Both the position numbers and the translations under genes were made by a program. A model generated the notes under the pieces. It was given only the letters and a program-made list of their open reading frames with translations. It did not search any database and was not told where the DNA came from. Shown piece after piece: positions 48,648 through 60,043 of a stretch of DNA of 64,000 nt; position 1 is the stretch's first letter; each line of letters begins with the position of its first letter. Source of the DNA: Flammulina velutipes (taxonomy: Eukaryota > Basidiomycota > Agaricomycetes > Agaricales > Physalacriaceae); the NCBI GenBank assembly GCA_011800155.1, contig CM022371.1, positions 1,488,001-1,552,000 on the forward strand, in the 5' to 3' direction.

Positions 48648-49324
48648 ATGCCAAAAGTCGTCTCGCGCTCCGCCGTTTCATCTTCAACTGATGGTACATG
48701 CTCCAAACAAAGGAAAGAAAATGGCTTGACTAAATTATTCCGCAACCTGTAGCCCGGCCTACCAGCTCGTCTGCGGCTGCTTTACGCGTCTACTGTATGT
48801 AGATCTTCCAAACTGCGCTGGAGAAGCTTCGTATGTTGATCCTATCCTGACAGATTGCATCTGTGGCGAATTCATTGTATGTCGGGTTGTCTAGACAGTG
48901 TCCCCGTTACTCACGGAAGCGTCGCAATCTAGCTCGTCACTGATACAAGTCTGGCGGCTCTTCCCGTGCGTCCGGTAGACGGTTCCTTCGTGCTTCGAAC
49001 AAAGGACACCGATGAAGCCAAAGCGAGAGTTTTCAAATTAAACGCGACGTTAGACGAACCTGTTCTAATTGAAAGGCAACCACGATCACAGCATTGAAAA
49101 GACTAGGAAGCTAAACCTTTTCGAACAGGGAGAATGGACACGAGCGCCAATTTAGATTTCTCTGCCCGCGATGCACACTGCCTGTCGGTTACCAAACAAC
49201 GCCGCCGCCAGCTAAATCGGGCGCGTTTGTTTACTTGCTGAGGGGAGGGCTGACACAGATGCAAGGGCAACTTCCAGTGGACGCGTTTGACGGGGAAGAC
49301 ACGGTGGATGGAACAAAGACATGA
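48648..49324 (+). CDS. STEEP1-like protein (CXorf56 family), five small exons
   Basis: Five exons, each too short to stand out alone, join perfectly: 48648-48693, 48753-48794, 48854-48876, 48933-49075 and 49129-49324, giving 149 residues. The start MPKVVSRSAVSSSTD matches the strongly conserved N-terminus of this family (MPKVVSRS). Then comes 'LRVYYCICGEFILVTDTSLA', with a Cys pair, ALPVRPVDGSFVLRTKD, 'DEAKARVFKLNATLDEPVLI', and a second Cys pair in ERQFRFLCPRCTLPVGYQ. Intron 4 (49076-49128) has no GT at all and is a GC-AG intron (AG then GCAACC). In mammals STEEP1 helps STING leave the ER; fungi have no such pathway, so the ancestral role is unknown. The family match is from memory of the conserved N-terminus and Cys pairs. 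Confidence 0.8.
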
Positions 49325-49864
49325 TAAATTGCGGTGGTATTATAATGTATATACGGAGAATGATAGATAATCACCTGAAGAAAAGATGTAAGAAGGATGT
49401 TGAAAAAGCAACGAAGAAAGAGAAAGAAGACTGGGGGCTCAGTTACCGTTGTAAAACGTTCAACGACGCGGAACATATAGTTCACGTCTCACTCAGTGTG
49501 AATAAATCTTGTAATCATGGCCCCCCGCCTTCGAAGAAGATATGGAACTGGACTCACTGGCTGGACAAGGTTTGTGGCGAAGAGCGATGTAGACAAAGAT
49601 TGCCCGGAATGTAAAATTTTATACGCCCATGGTGTTTGGCACTGTTTCGCTGGATCCTTGGAACGCGTCGCGTCTTTCGGTGTATAGCCACTGAGAAGAT
49701 AGAGAAATAACTTGTAGGGTGAGGTGACACAGTGGCATTTTGCACAATGTAAGCTCGAAACACTCAGAGTGAGGAGGTAATCATGAATGCAGGTCAAACT
49801 GCGTGCCCTCGGCAATTGCCGGCAAGCAACATCACTTGCATTGTACTGTCACGACCGGAGCGCC
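49325..49864. other. Intergenic stretch between STEEP1-like and WTAP-like genes
   Basis: No gene or RNA recognised. It probably contains the 3' UTR of the STEEP1-like gene and the promoter of the coiled-coil gene. Confidence 0.4.
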
Positions 49865-50948
49865 ATGGACTTGCCATCTAGCCGCGAACTCGAGCTCGAA
49901 TCTTCTCTGCGCGAAAGAACTACGCAAGTTTCTCAGCTCAAAGTGCGTTTCATCTGGTTCGTCCTTGGTATCTCCTAATAATAAACAACCCAGGATGAAG
50001 TTGTCCGGCTGCGTCAATACATATCCTCGAATCCACCAACACCTACGGACAAAGTTACGCTGCCACCGTCTCTCGTGGCCGTGATACAGCCGCATATCGA
50101 AGCAGCAAGTTCCGGACCTAGCTCTAGTGGCAGTATCACCACTGCCTTGACGCAGCGTGTAAGGACTCTTCAGGAGGAGAACGACGAACTCTATAATCTG
50201 CTCAAGAAAAGCGAAACTGGTCGATTGAAAGAAGAGGTCCATGGCCTCAGTCGCGTCGTTAGCAAACTTGAAAACGCATTGCGGGGTAAGTCTTTGTCAA
50301 ACTCCGCCCTGCTCCCGTGTAAATTGATCGTCCTTCAGAATCACACAAAGTCATTCAATCTCTATCGTGAGTCCATAGCTTTATAAAGCTTACACCACAT
50401 ACTTACTTATCTTATCCAGCACCGAACTAGACAAGACCCACGAGACGTTCGCAAAACATAACAACTTACCTCGCGATCCAAAATTATCCCCCCGCAATAA
50501 CTATCCTCAACGGCTGTCGCCTTCCTTGCCCACCGTCCCAGGAAAAGTACCCCCAACTGGCCCTAGGTCATACAAGAAGCCCCGCTTATCCGACGGCCCA
50601 CCAAAACGCGAAGAGAATCGGGGCAGGAATAATCATCACCACCATGGTGGCCATTCTCACGCACACCACCGCGCTTCGTCCTCTCGGTCCCAAAAAATGG
50701 AAGTCGATATTGAGGGAGCGAAAGGAGATCGGGAGCGGGACAGGGATGACCACGATGGGAATAGGTCCAGGAAAACCAGCACCAGCAACGGATTTCCGTT
50801 ACCTCGAAACGGCTCAGGTGGAGGGGGTGGTGGCAGACGCGGTGGAGGTCCAGGCGGAGGTGGAAATGGTATTTCAATCATGGGAAGTAGCGACCGGACG
50901 TTGGCAGAGCGTATGGGATTGGAGCACAACGCGCCTGCTCGGTTTTGA
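49865..50948 (+). CDS. Coiled-coil protein resembling WTAP / Mum2
   Basis: Four exons, 49865-49942, 49994-50285, 50339-50366 and 50420-50948, give 308 residues. The first 150 residues form a long coiled coil; 'TLQEENDELYNLLKKSETGR' followed by LKEEVHGLSRVVSKLENALR and SHKVIQSLSTELDKTHE resembles the conserved coiled-coil end of WTAP (Fl(2)d, yeast Mum2), the scaffold of the mRNA m6A methyltransferase complex. The C-terminal half is basic and disordered, with a His-rich run, acidic/Arg repeats and Gly-rich tracts, and ends RTLAERMGLEHNAPARF. Animal WTAP also has a disordered tail. Because coiled coils look alike, the call could be wrong; an alternative is an unrelated nuclear coiled-coil protein. 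Confidence 0.55.
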
Positions 50949-53103
50949 TAATGACTTGTATGATTCTACTTTGTTTATGGACGGACTCGTACTATATATC
51001 CGGTATGCATTGCTTTACCGTTACCCTGCCACTGTATCGATAGCTGACCTCTCTTTCTTCTCGGTTCACTAGATTTGTATTCATAGGTGTCTATTTCTTC
51101 GCTGTCGACTATGCTTTCATCCCGGCTCTATGTAATCGCCTACACACGCACCCCTGCCGTATGTTAAGATTGTGACTCTTCGTCTCTTGAACGATGAATC
51201 ATAGCGCGATTCCAGCATCCTGATATGGTTATTCCCCATATGGACGTCCTCCGCCACCTTTTATGATTCATTTCAGGATTGTGGGCCTGCGTAGGCTGCG
51301 GTCTCGTACACCCGCCAATCCTTCCCCATAAGGACTAAGGTGCGCGCCCGCTGAACCTACCTATCACATCGTTCGGCTGCGTGCGCCTACTCAGGCATTA
51401 CCCGATTTTCTCAGTCGACCGCACATCATCGTGTCCAGTTGAAACCACAGCTGATGCTCTATGGCAGTATGACCAGTCCACGACGATGCCCAGACTCCAC
51501 CCGTCATTCTAATCTAGCCTACATTATCAACTCCGTTGAGAGTGACAGCGTCCGGACGTCAGTTTGAATCCCAGGCGTCCACTTTTCCGAGGAGAATGGT
51601 CCAGGCAATGTTAATGATAGTTGTGACATGTACCTATGTGGCGCAATGTTTGTATACTACATGGTACGTACCTCCCATGCCAGCGCCATATTCGCTGGAC
51701 CGTGGATACCCCAATCGGTATTAGTCTTGTACACTCTTCTGCGCAAAGTGTGTACTATTGTTTCACGGGTATTCATTCGATTTGCGAAGGGAATGTTTAT
51801 ACACCATCATTGAGAGTCTAGGTGTAATAATTAACGCTCCCTCATTGTTCCACGTCATGATTTTCTGACCTCCCCATGCACGTCCCCGCACTTGTTTTGA
51901 CTTACTGGAAGGGCGTCAAGAAGTTTATTGTTCTACGTATTCTGCTACTACATGATGATCTGATACTAATAGCATATATAAGCGGGGAAAACTCACCTGC
52001 GAGTCCCCCAGAGCATCAGTTTCCTTAGTTCAAGGGTAACTTCTTCGTATTGTGGCGCTACCGAAAGAGGCCTCGCTCGCTGACATAAATTGACAACGGG
52101 ATTGCATGACAGCGGGAGTACCAGTAATCATATGGTCCTATTTCTACGGACGAAGGTCGAATCGGCGAAAAGCAAATGTATCAGGCGTGAGCGCTACGGG
52201 CATCGCTATTGTCCGTGCCACCAGGCTGTTGGTAGATAGAGGTGCATTGATTAGAAGACTGTCTGCCAGGACACTGTGAATCTGTGGTCTTCTCGCAACA
52301 GTCCGTTCCCACGGAAAGAAGCAACGCGCGACGGCAGGATCTTCGCTGTATCAACCTGTATCAGGCAGTATCAACGGATGTCGCCAGCGGAAAAGAATTC
52401 GAGGGCGCTGGCGAGAAATCGGAGAGATCCTGGTGAAATAGTAATTTAAAAGTTGACCGAGAGTTCGCGTTGAGTGCGGCGCTGCATACGACGGGAGAAC
52501 ACAAGAAAATGCAATGCGCGGTACAAAGAATCAGAAGGCCTAGACATCGTTGGCATAGTCCGACTGGACAGGAGAAAGAAGAACGGGAGCGACTAGTAGA
52601 AGCTAGGTCGCCATTGCAACGGGAGACGCGGGCAGGTGGCGTAGTACCCAAAGCGGCCAAAGCGCGTCTTGCATAAAATTTTGACATGGTTCCTTGAATC
52701 CTCGGTGCCACGATTTTGATGAATCAGAGCGCGCTTAGATTGATTGACCGGAGATTTGCGTGTGAATGGAGATGCGGCGACGCGTATCCCGGAAACAGCG
52801 TTTTAGTGCGTCGGTCGGGAAACGACAGGGAGGCTGAAGCAACACCGCTCTAGACGGATATGGGTGGATGGATGGCAAGATGGCGGGTACCGAATACAAG
52901 AACAATGAGAAACGCGAGAACAAGGACCTTGAACCGCGTTCGAACAATGGCTCGGTGGTACATGACAGGGAAGGAAGCGTGAGTTATTAAAATGCTACCC
53001 ACGAGGCAGATGTGAATCTGAGTCTCACGAGTCAGAGACCAGGGTTGATGCATATGTTCCCGATATGGCAAGTATTGTACCACGTAACTGGAACCGAGAG
53101 CTG
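50949..53103. other. Gene-poor 2.1-kb stretch
   Basis: I read both strands and found only short frames without domains, signal peptides or good splice pairs (for example 52361-52711 and 52850-53230 on the minus strand). No terminal inverted repeats, target-site duplications or tRNA are visible. Non-coding transcripts cannot be excluded. Confidence 0.4.
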
Positions 53104-53112
53104 TATATAAAA
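53104..53112 (+). promoter_or_regulatory. TATA box of the proline-rich gene
   Basis: TATATAAAA, about 50 nt before the ATG at 53161. It supports transcription of this otherwise unrecognised gene and argues against a start at the earlier in-frame ATG (53065), which lies upstream of the box. Confidence 0.5.
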
Positions 53113-53160
53113 CAAGGCGATACTGTAATTCCTTCCAGTTCAACACCCCGACTAAACAAG

Positions 53161-53727
53161 ATGCGCCCAGAATCCCCTCCTCCCAGAGCAGCATCCCCCG
53201 ACATTCCCTACATTCCTTTAGAGCCACCACGTCCTCGTCGTCTTGTTCGAGCGCCTACGCAGTCCTGCAGTGACTTGCGCCACAGAGCGCGCCTGGCGTC
53301 GACTAAAACACCGTCCCGCAGCTCACTGAAGCCTGCACGACCACCAGCCGCGTCCCCGCCCTCTACGCCACGATCACTCCCATTACCATCCCCACCACGA
53401 TCACCGGCACTACGGCCGGCATTGACCCATCACCGATCACTGTCTTTTGCCGTACCGTACCGCTCTCCGCCACCGAGTCCTACGCTCGCTGCGGCGCCAC
53501 CGCCAGTTCCTCCAATCCCAGAATTCATTCTTAACCCAGAGAGATTGTCCTTCAAATCATCTCCCGTTATTGCTCCCATCCAACTCCATTCATCTTCGCC
53601 TATTTCCACTTCATCGAAATCCCGCCTCCTCAAATCATCCGTCGCCGGAGGCATCACTTGCTTCAACTTTTTCAAGTTGCGCAATCAGCCCCGTCACCAT
53701 GCCGCTCGGGCTGTGCACGCTATGTAA
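53161..53727 (+). CDS. Proline-rich protein of unknown function
   Basis: A single exon of 188 residues without a recognised domain. Most of it is low-complexity: runs of Pro and Ser (SPPRAASPD-like, PPPSPTLAAAPPPVPPIPEF) with scattered Arg. The only hint of order is PIPEFILNPERLSFKSSP and the short C-terminal ITCFNFFKLRNQ. Poly-proline stretches of this kind bind SH3, WW or EVH1 domains or profilin, but nothing shows which. The ATG at 53161 (MRPESPPP) is chosen because a TATA box lies upstream of it. The antisense strand also has an open frame (53430-53684), which looks like a shadow of the biased composition. Confidence 0.55.
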   Translation: MRPESPPPRAASPDIPYIPLEPPRPRRLVRAPTQSCSDLRHRARLASTKTPSRSSLKPARPPAASPPSTPRSLPLPSPPRSPALRPALTHHRSLSFAVPYRSPPPSPTLAAAPPPVPPIPEFILNPERLSFKSSPVIAPIQLHSSSPISTSSKSRLLKSSVAGGITCFNFFKLRNQPRHHAARAVHAM

Positions 53728-54984
53728 CCATACTTCTCCTTCCTTCCTTGCCATCTGTACAACTACCTCACCCACATCTTGACGTCCCGCAAAGTTATAT
53801 ACATAGTTCGCTTCGACTTTCTTGTTGTCTAATATACCGTACATACCTCGTAGTCCCTCCCTAGTTTACTCTGGCATTATCGCTCTTTACACTGTTGTCT
53901 TCTTGCTATCCAATGTAACTATCAACAAGGCATCCGTCGTATTCAATGTTCATCACCAGTCGGAATTCAAACAGCCGACGCCACAAAGTCATTTTGAAGG
54001 GATACATGTTGGGGCGGGTCGGCATGTATGATAGAGGTATCTGGCTCGAAGTTCAATTGCATATAGAAGAGAAGAATGGAAATTTGAGACATGGTTACAC
54101 AGTTTAACTTGAATGAATTGGTAACGCCACCGCAGGCCGAAACATACCGTTTGGCTCCAGGAAGCGCGCTCGGCCCCTCGACGACGCCATACGTCTTTGT
54201 ATCCTTATTTAGTGAGATGATGGTTAGACTTAAATGAATACTATCCAGAAGAGGACTCGAGGAAGGTAAAGTTAAAGCGCAGCAAGTGTAAATTCACGGT
54301 TCTCCATATTAACAGATGACGTTCTACAGTTCTATTACATGGTTGACGCGGTACCCTATTGTTTCCACGGCAGATTTGTCCTCGGAATATACTTGTGTGG
54401 CGCGTTCGGGCGATCATTGTGTCCGGCCCGATAATGGTCCGCTGGTCGTCTTGCTTTCATCCTGCTTTCATCTTGTCCTTACGACAACGCTGACTACTGC
54501 TAATCGCTGGACTTGTGTTTGCTTGGTTTCACAGCCGCCGAGCTGATTTTTGATGAATACAGCAACTTGCCTCTTGTTTCCATCATTCTCCACGACGACG
54601 ACAACTCAGACACGTCGGAAAACACTGTTCGGACTTGCGCGACTGCTACACTTCAATGCCCGCCTTGTAATTTCATCTGCCTCCCTCTACATCCCTGTCT
54701 TTACCTTGCGCTTGGGACACACAAACCATGACGACGTGGTACCGAAGATTCGGGATGAGGCAGAGGCGCAGGTTGTTCACTCTTTTGGTATGAAGAACTT
54801 TTAACCCCGTAGGAAAACGCGAATCTGTAACAGGTATAAGATGGTGGCCGTTACCCTGCCTTGCCTTTCCTCCCCTTCCCCTCCTTTGATTTCACTGCTG
54901 GCAGTATAGGTTGCCCCGGTGGCTCCCTAACAGTTTTCAAAATTACCATTTGACTGCCCTGGTGGCGGCGGTCTGGCCTTATGA
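53728..54984. other. Gene-poor stretch upstream of chitinase 1
   Basis: No gene recognised. Frames near 54316-54804 lack a domain or splice support. The right end should be the chitinase 1 promoter; a TATAAGA motif near 54837 is about 150 nt from the start codon, a rather long distance. Confidence 0.4.
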
Positions 54985-56539
54985 ATGTTCGGTCTCTCTT
55001 TTCGAACAGCTATCACTTTACTTTCTGTCGGCATTCCCGTCTTTACGAACGCGTTACCCATCGCCATTAACGATAGGATCTGGGCTCGTACAGCTACCCT
55101 CAAAGGTCGACAAGGTTTGTCGTACTGTCCCACGGTCTGCTCTCACTGCTGATGCCTGAAACACCAGATTCTGCAGTGGATGGCGAGACACCTGCAGGCA
55201 ATGGAACTACTGTCACCCCAGAAGGGACAAATTCAACAGAGACTACTGTTCCAGACCAGGAAGCGGATGCCAGTGGTGGCGCCCAGTCAGGACCTTTTGT
55301 AATGGCATACTATCCGGATTGGGTCCAAGTGAAACCTCAAGAGGTCGATTTTTCCTTATTGGATTGGATTGACATCGCATTCGCCTTGCCTACTTCGGCA
55401 TTCGACGTGGGCTGGGGTGAGGGAGGCACCCTCAAAGAGCCACTTCCTGTCTTCAAGGAAATAGTTGATGCGGCTCACGCGGGAAAGACAAAGGTCAAGA
55501 TCAGTGTCGGTGGCTGGACGGGTAGCAAGTAAGTTCTGGATGGATGTGCCTCATTTCCGTCAAGCTCATTTCAAAATATGCAGACACTTCTCAGCGGCTG
55601 TAGCTACAGCGGAAAGTCGCAGCAAATTCATCGAAAGCTTAGTATCTTTATACAAAAGCACCAAGGTAGACGGACTCGATCTCGATTGGGAGTATCCTGG
55701 ACAGGAAGGCGATCCGGGAAATAAGTTTTCGCTCGACGATACGGACAACTATCTCATCTTCATGAAGGCTTTGCGAAAAGCTCTCGGCCCGGAGGCCAAA
55801 CTAACTGCTGCCGTGACACCTATACCTTGGATCGGCAAGGACGGAAACCCTTCGAAAGACTTGAAAGGGTTTGCGGAGGTGATGGACTGGGTCTTGATCA
55901 TGAATTACGACGTCAACGTTCGTGAGTACTTTTCACTCATTTCCATTTCAGACACAATACTTGACGTGTTTCTCAGCCGTACAGCAATTTCCAGGACCAA
56001 ATGCGCCGCTTGTCGATAATTGTGGGAATGCTGAACGTCCACTGCACAATGCGTATGGCGGTCTGAAAGCATGGAAGGAGGCTGGGTTCCCCGCAAACAA
56101 GATCGCTTTGGGCATCGCAGGATACGGATACATTCACAAGTCCGACGCTAAGGAAATCAAGATGCGTAGTGTCAAACGACAAGAGCCAGCGGCAGAGTCG
56201 ACGACCTCCGGGGGTGGAGTTAAACCTGATGCTGGAGGTACAACTCAGATCCAATTTTCCAGCCTTATCAAACAGGGCGCCTTGTCCTCCGACTTCAAAG
56301 GGGCGGGTGGGTTCACGCGCAACTGGGACACCTGCTCGGGCACGCCTTTCCTGACGGGAGCAGGACAGTTGATCTCATACGACGACCCGCGGTCGATATA
56401 CCTTAAAGGAAAGTTCGCAAGCCAGCGTGGGATGTTGGGTCTTGGAATGTGGGACATTCACGGCGATACGAAGGATTTCGCGTTGCTCAAAGCAGCCAAA
56501 GAAGGCCTGAGTTTTGCAAGTGCTGGTGCGAAGACTTAG
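54985..56539 (+). CDS. Chitinase 1, secreted GH18
   Basis: Hydrolyses beta-1,4 GlcNAc linkages in chitin outside the cell or in the wall. Four exons join in frame: 54985-55114, 55168-55528, 55584-55921 and 55977-56539 (463 residues). Exon 1 encodes the signal peptide MFGLSFRTAITLLSVGIPVF, then a Thr/Glu-rich linker and FVMAYYPDWVQ, the first barrel strand. KVKISVGGWTGS is the SxGG motif and DGLDLDWEYPG carries the DxxDxDxE catalytic signature with Glu as proton donor. Later strands are WVLIMNYDVN and 'GMLGLGMWDIHGDT', with the barrel-closing Trp. There is no carbohydrate-binding module. Either of two donors ends exon 1; GTTTGT at 55115 is preferred. The gene ends 62 bp from the end of glutaminase A. 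Confidence 0.9.
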
Positions 56540-56601
56540 ATTGCTATTGCCAATGTTCTCGCCTCAAATTACCAACTATACCGATATTCAGGATGCGCCT
56601 A

Positions 56602-59600
56602 TTATTTAATTAGAACGGGAGGACTTACGAACGCCACTGAAGGATGCCATCAACGAAATGCATATTACAGATGAAGATAGATGCTTACAATGACCTCCAA
56701 CTACTGGGCGGGCTCTGAATCCCTGCGGACGACCGTCAACCGTCTCATACCAATCTCCGAACGGCTGAGAACTCAAACCATCTGATGCCCACTTTTTGAC
56801 AGCTGAAATGAACATGTCTCGTCCTTCCGTATCAGTCATAATTGCACCAGTCCAGATTTCCCAGTCTGTGAGCTTGTTGAATTCCTGCTAACAGAGAGTG
56901 AAATTGAGCTTACCAGATTTGGTGTATGAGTGTCTGGATAAAGGTATCAGGCTGGGCCCATTGCCAATAGACGTAACGACTGCACCTTGTATCCAGAGGG
57001 ACGCCGAAGTCATCTAGAAGGCAAAAATGAGTCGACATCAGTCAATACTGTGTTCGAGTTTGCCAGGCACATACTTGCGACGGTCTTATACCAGGCGGTT
57101 TCTACACTGAAATGAGCGAAAGGACTTCAGAATTATGCGAGTCTTACGCATTTGATAGACAGATGCTGGGAACAAGTCATTGAAGCCGAGTAGTTTCTCG
57201 GCATAGAGATTGTAGGAGAGCCCCCAACTAGAAGCTTATAATAAGTCCTTCTAGTGTTGTAGATGAGGCGTTGTCTAGTACCTGTTTGAATCTCCGTACT
57301 GACATTCCAATTTGCGATCAGATGACAGGTACTACACGAACAAGCAAGTAGTAGCTCACACTCAAAGTCAAATGGTCTCCGCTAGCGGACGCGGAGAGGG
57401 ATAGCCACTGCGTTACATAGTCTGCCGCGATAGACTAGTGTTTCGTCAGAACAACAGCGTATTCGACCGAGAAAGAGACTTGCACTGTAATTGGCGCTCT
57501 TGTCAGCGTCACCCAGTATAGAAGCAATTTCCGCCATAGCTTTGATACCGATTATACCCTTGATGGCAAGGTTAGTTTGGTTCGCCAATGGCCCGGCAAA
57601 ATCGTCTGTGCTGATCTGGTTCTCCGGGATTAGCGAGTCCGTGATGAGAAATTGCGTCCACTGGTCGAGTAAATCGGCCTACGAAGAAACGTGTTAGTCC
57701 CACTTTGAGTGATATGTGTCGGAGCCGACGGTACTCGCATAGGTTGTGAGGTGAGAATTGTCACCTGTACGCTGAGCGTAGCTCAGAGCCATGATGAGCA
57801 TGTTCCCGCTTTCTATGTAGCGATGGGTTAGGTTCGGTAAACCTTGGCTCTTGGAGGTATCGAACCTTCCACTGGCATAGGTTCATCGCTGCCGTCATTG
57901 TGCCCGATGGCCAGCGGGTAGTGGGTTCCTAAAGCGCACTTATGAGCTCGGAAATCAATTTGACACTCGGTCCAACTTACCCAAGTCGTGAATGCTCCAT
58001 GCATTCGGATACTGGCCCGTAGCCTGGTAGCGGAAGAGCCCTTCGAGTAGGTATTTGCCGAACACCGGGTTTGTGTAGAGGAGAACTGGCCATGTTGGGA
58101 AGATAACATCTACCGTGTTTGTGTTCTGCGCAGTGTCAGTGGTGTATCGCGCTAGAAGCATTGCATGGGACCGAGATTCTTACACCATTGCTAGATATCT
58201 CTAAACAATATGTCACCGCTCTATTTCCGTTGTAGACGAAACGCTCTAACCTTTCATGAATATGATCACATCTTCGGTGTTCCAACTTCCGTCCGTATTT
58301 TTTGAAATTGTCAGCTCGATTGCGCCCAATGCCTGTCGTACAGACAACGCCACAATCCCTGCATAGTCAGCGGAGATAGCTGTGGCATCATTCTCCAGTT
58401 TCGAGTCAAATGTAATGGCCCTCGTCAAAGCGCCGTCGTAATCGTTGATGAAGTCTTCAATCTGGTAAGATATTGCGTTATGCTGCGTTACGTGGACCGC
58501 AACAGTAATCATACCAGAGCTCCAGTTGACGAGAAATGACTCCAGAAGTAAAGACTGCGGTCTTGACGTCCATCATTTTCGACAATATAGCTGACAGCGG
58601 GGTCCCGAACGTGCCCAATAGCAAAGACTACGGGTTCGGAGGCACTCACAACCGCGCCGAGGTCGCGAGCGAGCGCGAAGACAGGCCAGTTGTCGTTGAT
58701 GGCCCTAAATGAAGTGTCTTTGGTATTTGAAAGGACTCCGTTGTTGATGAATTGAGCTCGAACAGTTGTATGAGACCCAGTTTGATAGGTTACTCCCGTC
58801 GTCTGTTGAGGGAAACGTCAGTATGTATCACGCAAAGTGTTGGAAACCAGACGACATTCAAAATAGCATAGAACGCAGAGCCATCTGGAATAAGCTAAGC
58901 TTCCGCCGACAGAATTATGCGACCCACTTACATTGGGCGTGATCGTTTGCTTCAGCATATACATTCTGCGATGTTAGTTGCACTTGGTGAGTAACCAGAG
59001 TTCCCGTTGTGGTTGACCAATTGGCGATGAGACTGTTGTCTCCAGACACCCATTCGGCACTTATGTCCGTGTACACCTGAACTGAATGAGCTGTACCGTC
59101 ATTTGATGTCGCTGATAGCGCCATATAAGCGAAGGGTATTGATTGCTTGACAAGATCAGTTGCCTCGAGGTCTCAAGTAAGCTTCGGACATGGGGTAGAT
59201 GTTATTATCACCTCAACGGGGCTCAGAAAGGAGACACTGAGATCGATTGGGCCAGCCGTTAGGACGAAATTGCTTTGTGTGCCAGTAAACTATACGACGA
59301 GATGGGATCGTTTGAGTAAATTCTGGTGCGAGCAGTACCTTGAAGTCTTTCTGAACCGCCTTTTGAAAAACGGCATCTGGTACGGCCGGTGCGCCCAGGA
59401 AGCTATACGCCACACCGTCGACCTTGACGAAGCCTGTCCATCCCAAAACCTGAGGGAAAGATAAGTCAGGAAGCGTGATACATGGAACTGCCGCACTGAT
59501 CCAGTCCAAAAAGTGGGCCAAACGTCGTTTAGCCCAGCACCAGCACCTTGAGGAAGCCATGCAGAAAGATACGGCGTTCTCACAGCCAGCGGGATGGATG

Positions 59601-59679
59601 GAGGGTTGAAGGGAGTTGTCGTCCAAGCAAGGGCTTGGGCATAAACAGCCAGACCAAGGAGGTAGAGAAGTTGCAACAT
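56602..59679 (-). CDS. Glutaminase A, secreted GtaA type (DUF4965/DUF5127/DUF1793)
   Basis: Fungal extracellular glutaminase that hydrolyses L-glutamine to glutamate and ammonia. The N-terminus MLQLLYLLGLAVYAQALAWT is a signal peptide, then 'PSIPLAVRTPYLSAWLPQGA' and FWTGSVLGWTGFVKVDG, the typical N-terminal block. About 20 exons give roughly 690 residues; the first 14 are 59679-59497, 59449-59339, 59289-59212, 59163-58932, 58884-58856, 58802-58515, 58461-58251, 58200-58184, 58125-57981, 57928-57866, 57812-57739, 57678-57486, 57421-57360 and 57298-57282. Landmarks include NTVDVIFPTWPVLLYTNP, 'HNDGSDEPMPVEESGNMLIM', DDFAGPLANQTNLAIKGIIG, YGDSNSWGLSYNLYAEKLLG and ARPVVGGHLAFVSPP. One intron (57738-57679) has a GC donor. 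Three exons are only 17-20 nt long. Confidence 0.88.
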
Positions 59680-60043
59680 TGCTGAGAAGAACTGAGAAAT
59701 AATTTCAGGCTTTTAAGGCCGAGACAGGATACTGTCATCTTCACAGATTTCCAGCGAGAGCATGCGTTGGATCAGAGATGGAGGTCAGAAGGGTAGATAC
59801 CCATGACTGACCCAAGAGTGTATAGTGCTCCCAGTGCATGTGTATACCATTCACATGTTGAAGTTCAATGCCAAAAATAACCGTGGCACATGGAAGATGA
59901 TGGAAGAGTACGTGACGCGTTGTTGATGTCTATTTGTCTGGGCTGGAGAGTATATAAGGGCGTGGCGTATTGAACGACGCCTCCATTTCCTTTCTTCCTC
60001 TAACCCTGGTGGTTTTTACATTTACTCTATTCTTTTCATCGCT
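59680..60043. promoter_or_regulatory. Shared divergent promoter of glutaminase A and chitinase 2
   Basis: Both secreted-enzyme genes start from this 364-bp region. A TATA box for chitinase 2 lies at 59951-59957. On the glutaminase side a TTAAAA-like element lies near 59710. No clear GATAAG nitrogen-regulator site is visible here; GATAC appears near 59729 and 59796 on the plus strand. Shared control of the two genes is inferred from the arrangement. Confidence 0.5.
59951..59957 (+). promoter_or_regulatory. TATA box of chitinase 2
   Basis: TATATAA, 87 nt upstream of the ATG at 60044, with a C/T-rich leader between them. Confidence 0.6.

Noticed and set aside
51536..51590. A stretch with TTTGAATCCCAGG that recalls a tRNA T-arm
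   Set aside because: No matching acceptor, D-arm or anticodon stem could be paired around it.
52361..52947. Two minus-strand frames of 116 and 70 codons
   Set aside because: Cys- and Ser-rich translations without family resemblance or splice support, in a gene-poor region.
57481..57486. A perfect GCAAGT that looks like another GC donor in glutaminase A
   Set aside because: Using it leads to a stop codon in the next exon. The overlapping GTGCAA donor four bases upstream in the minus-strand reading keeps the frame (ANY-NYVTQW).
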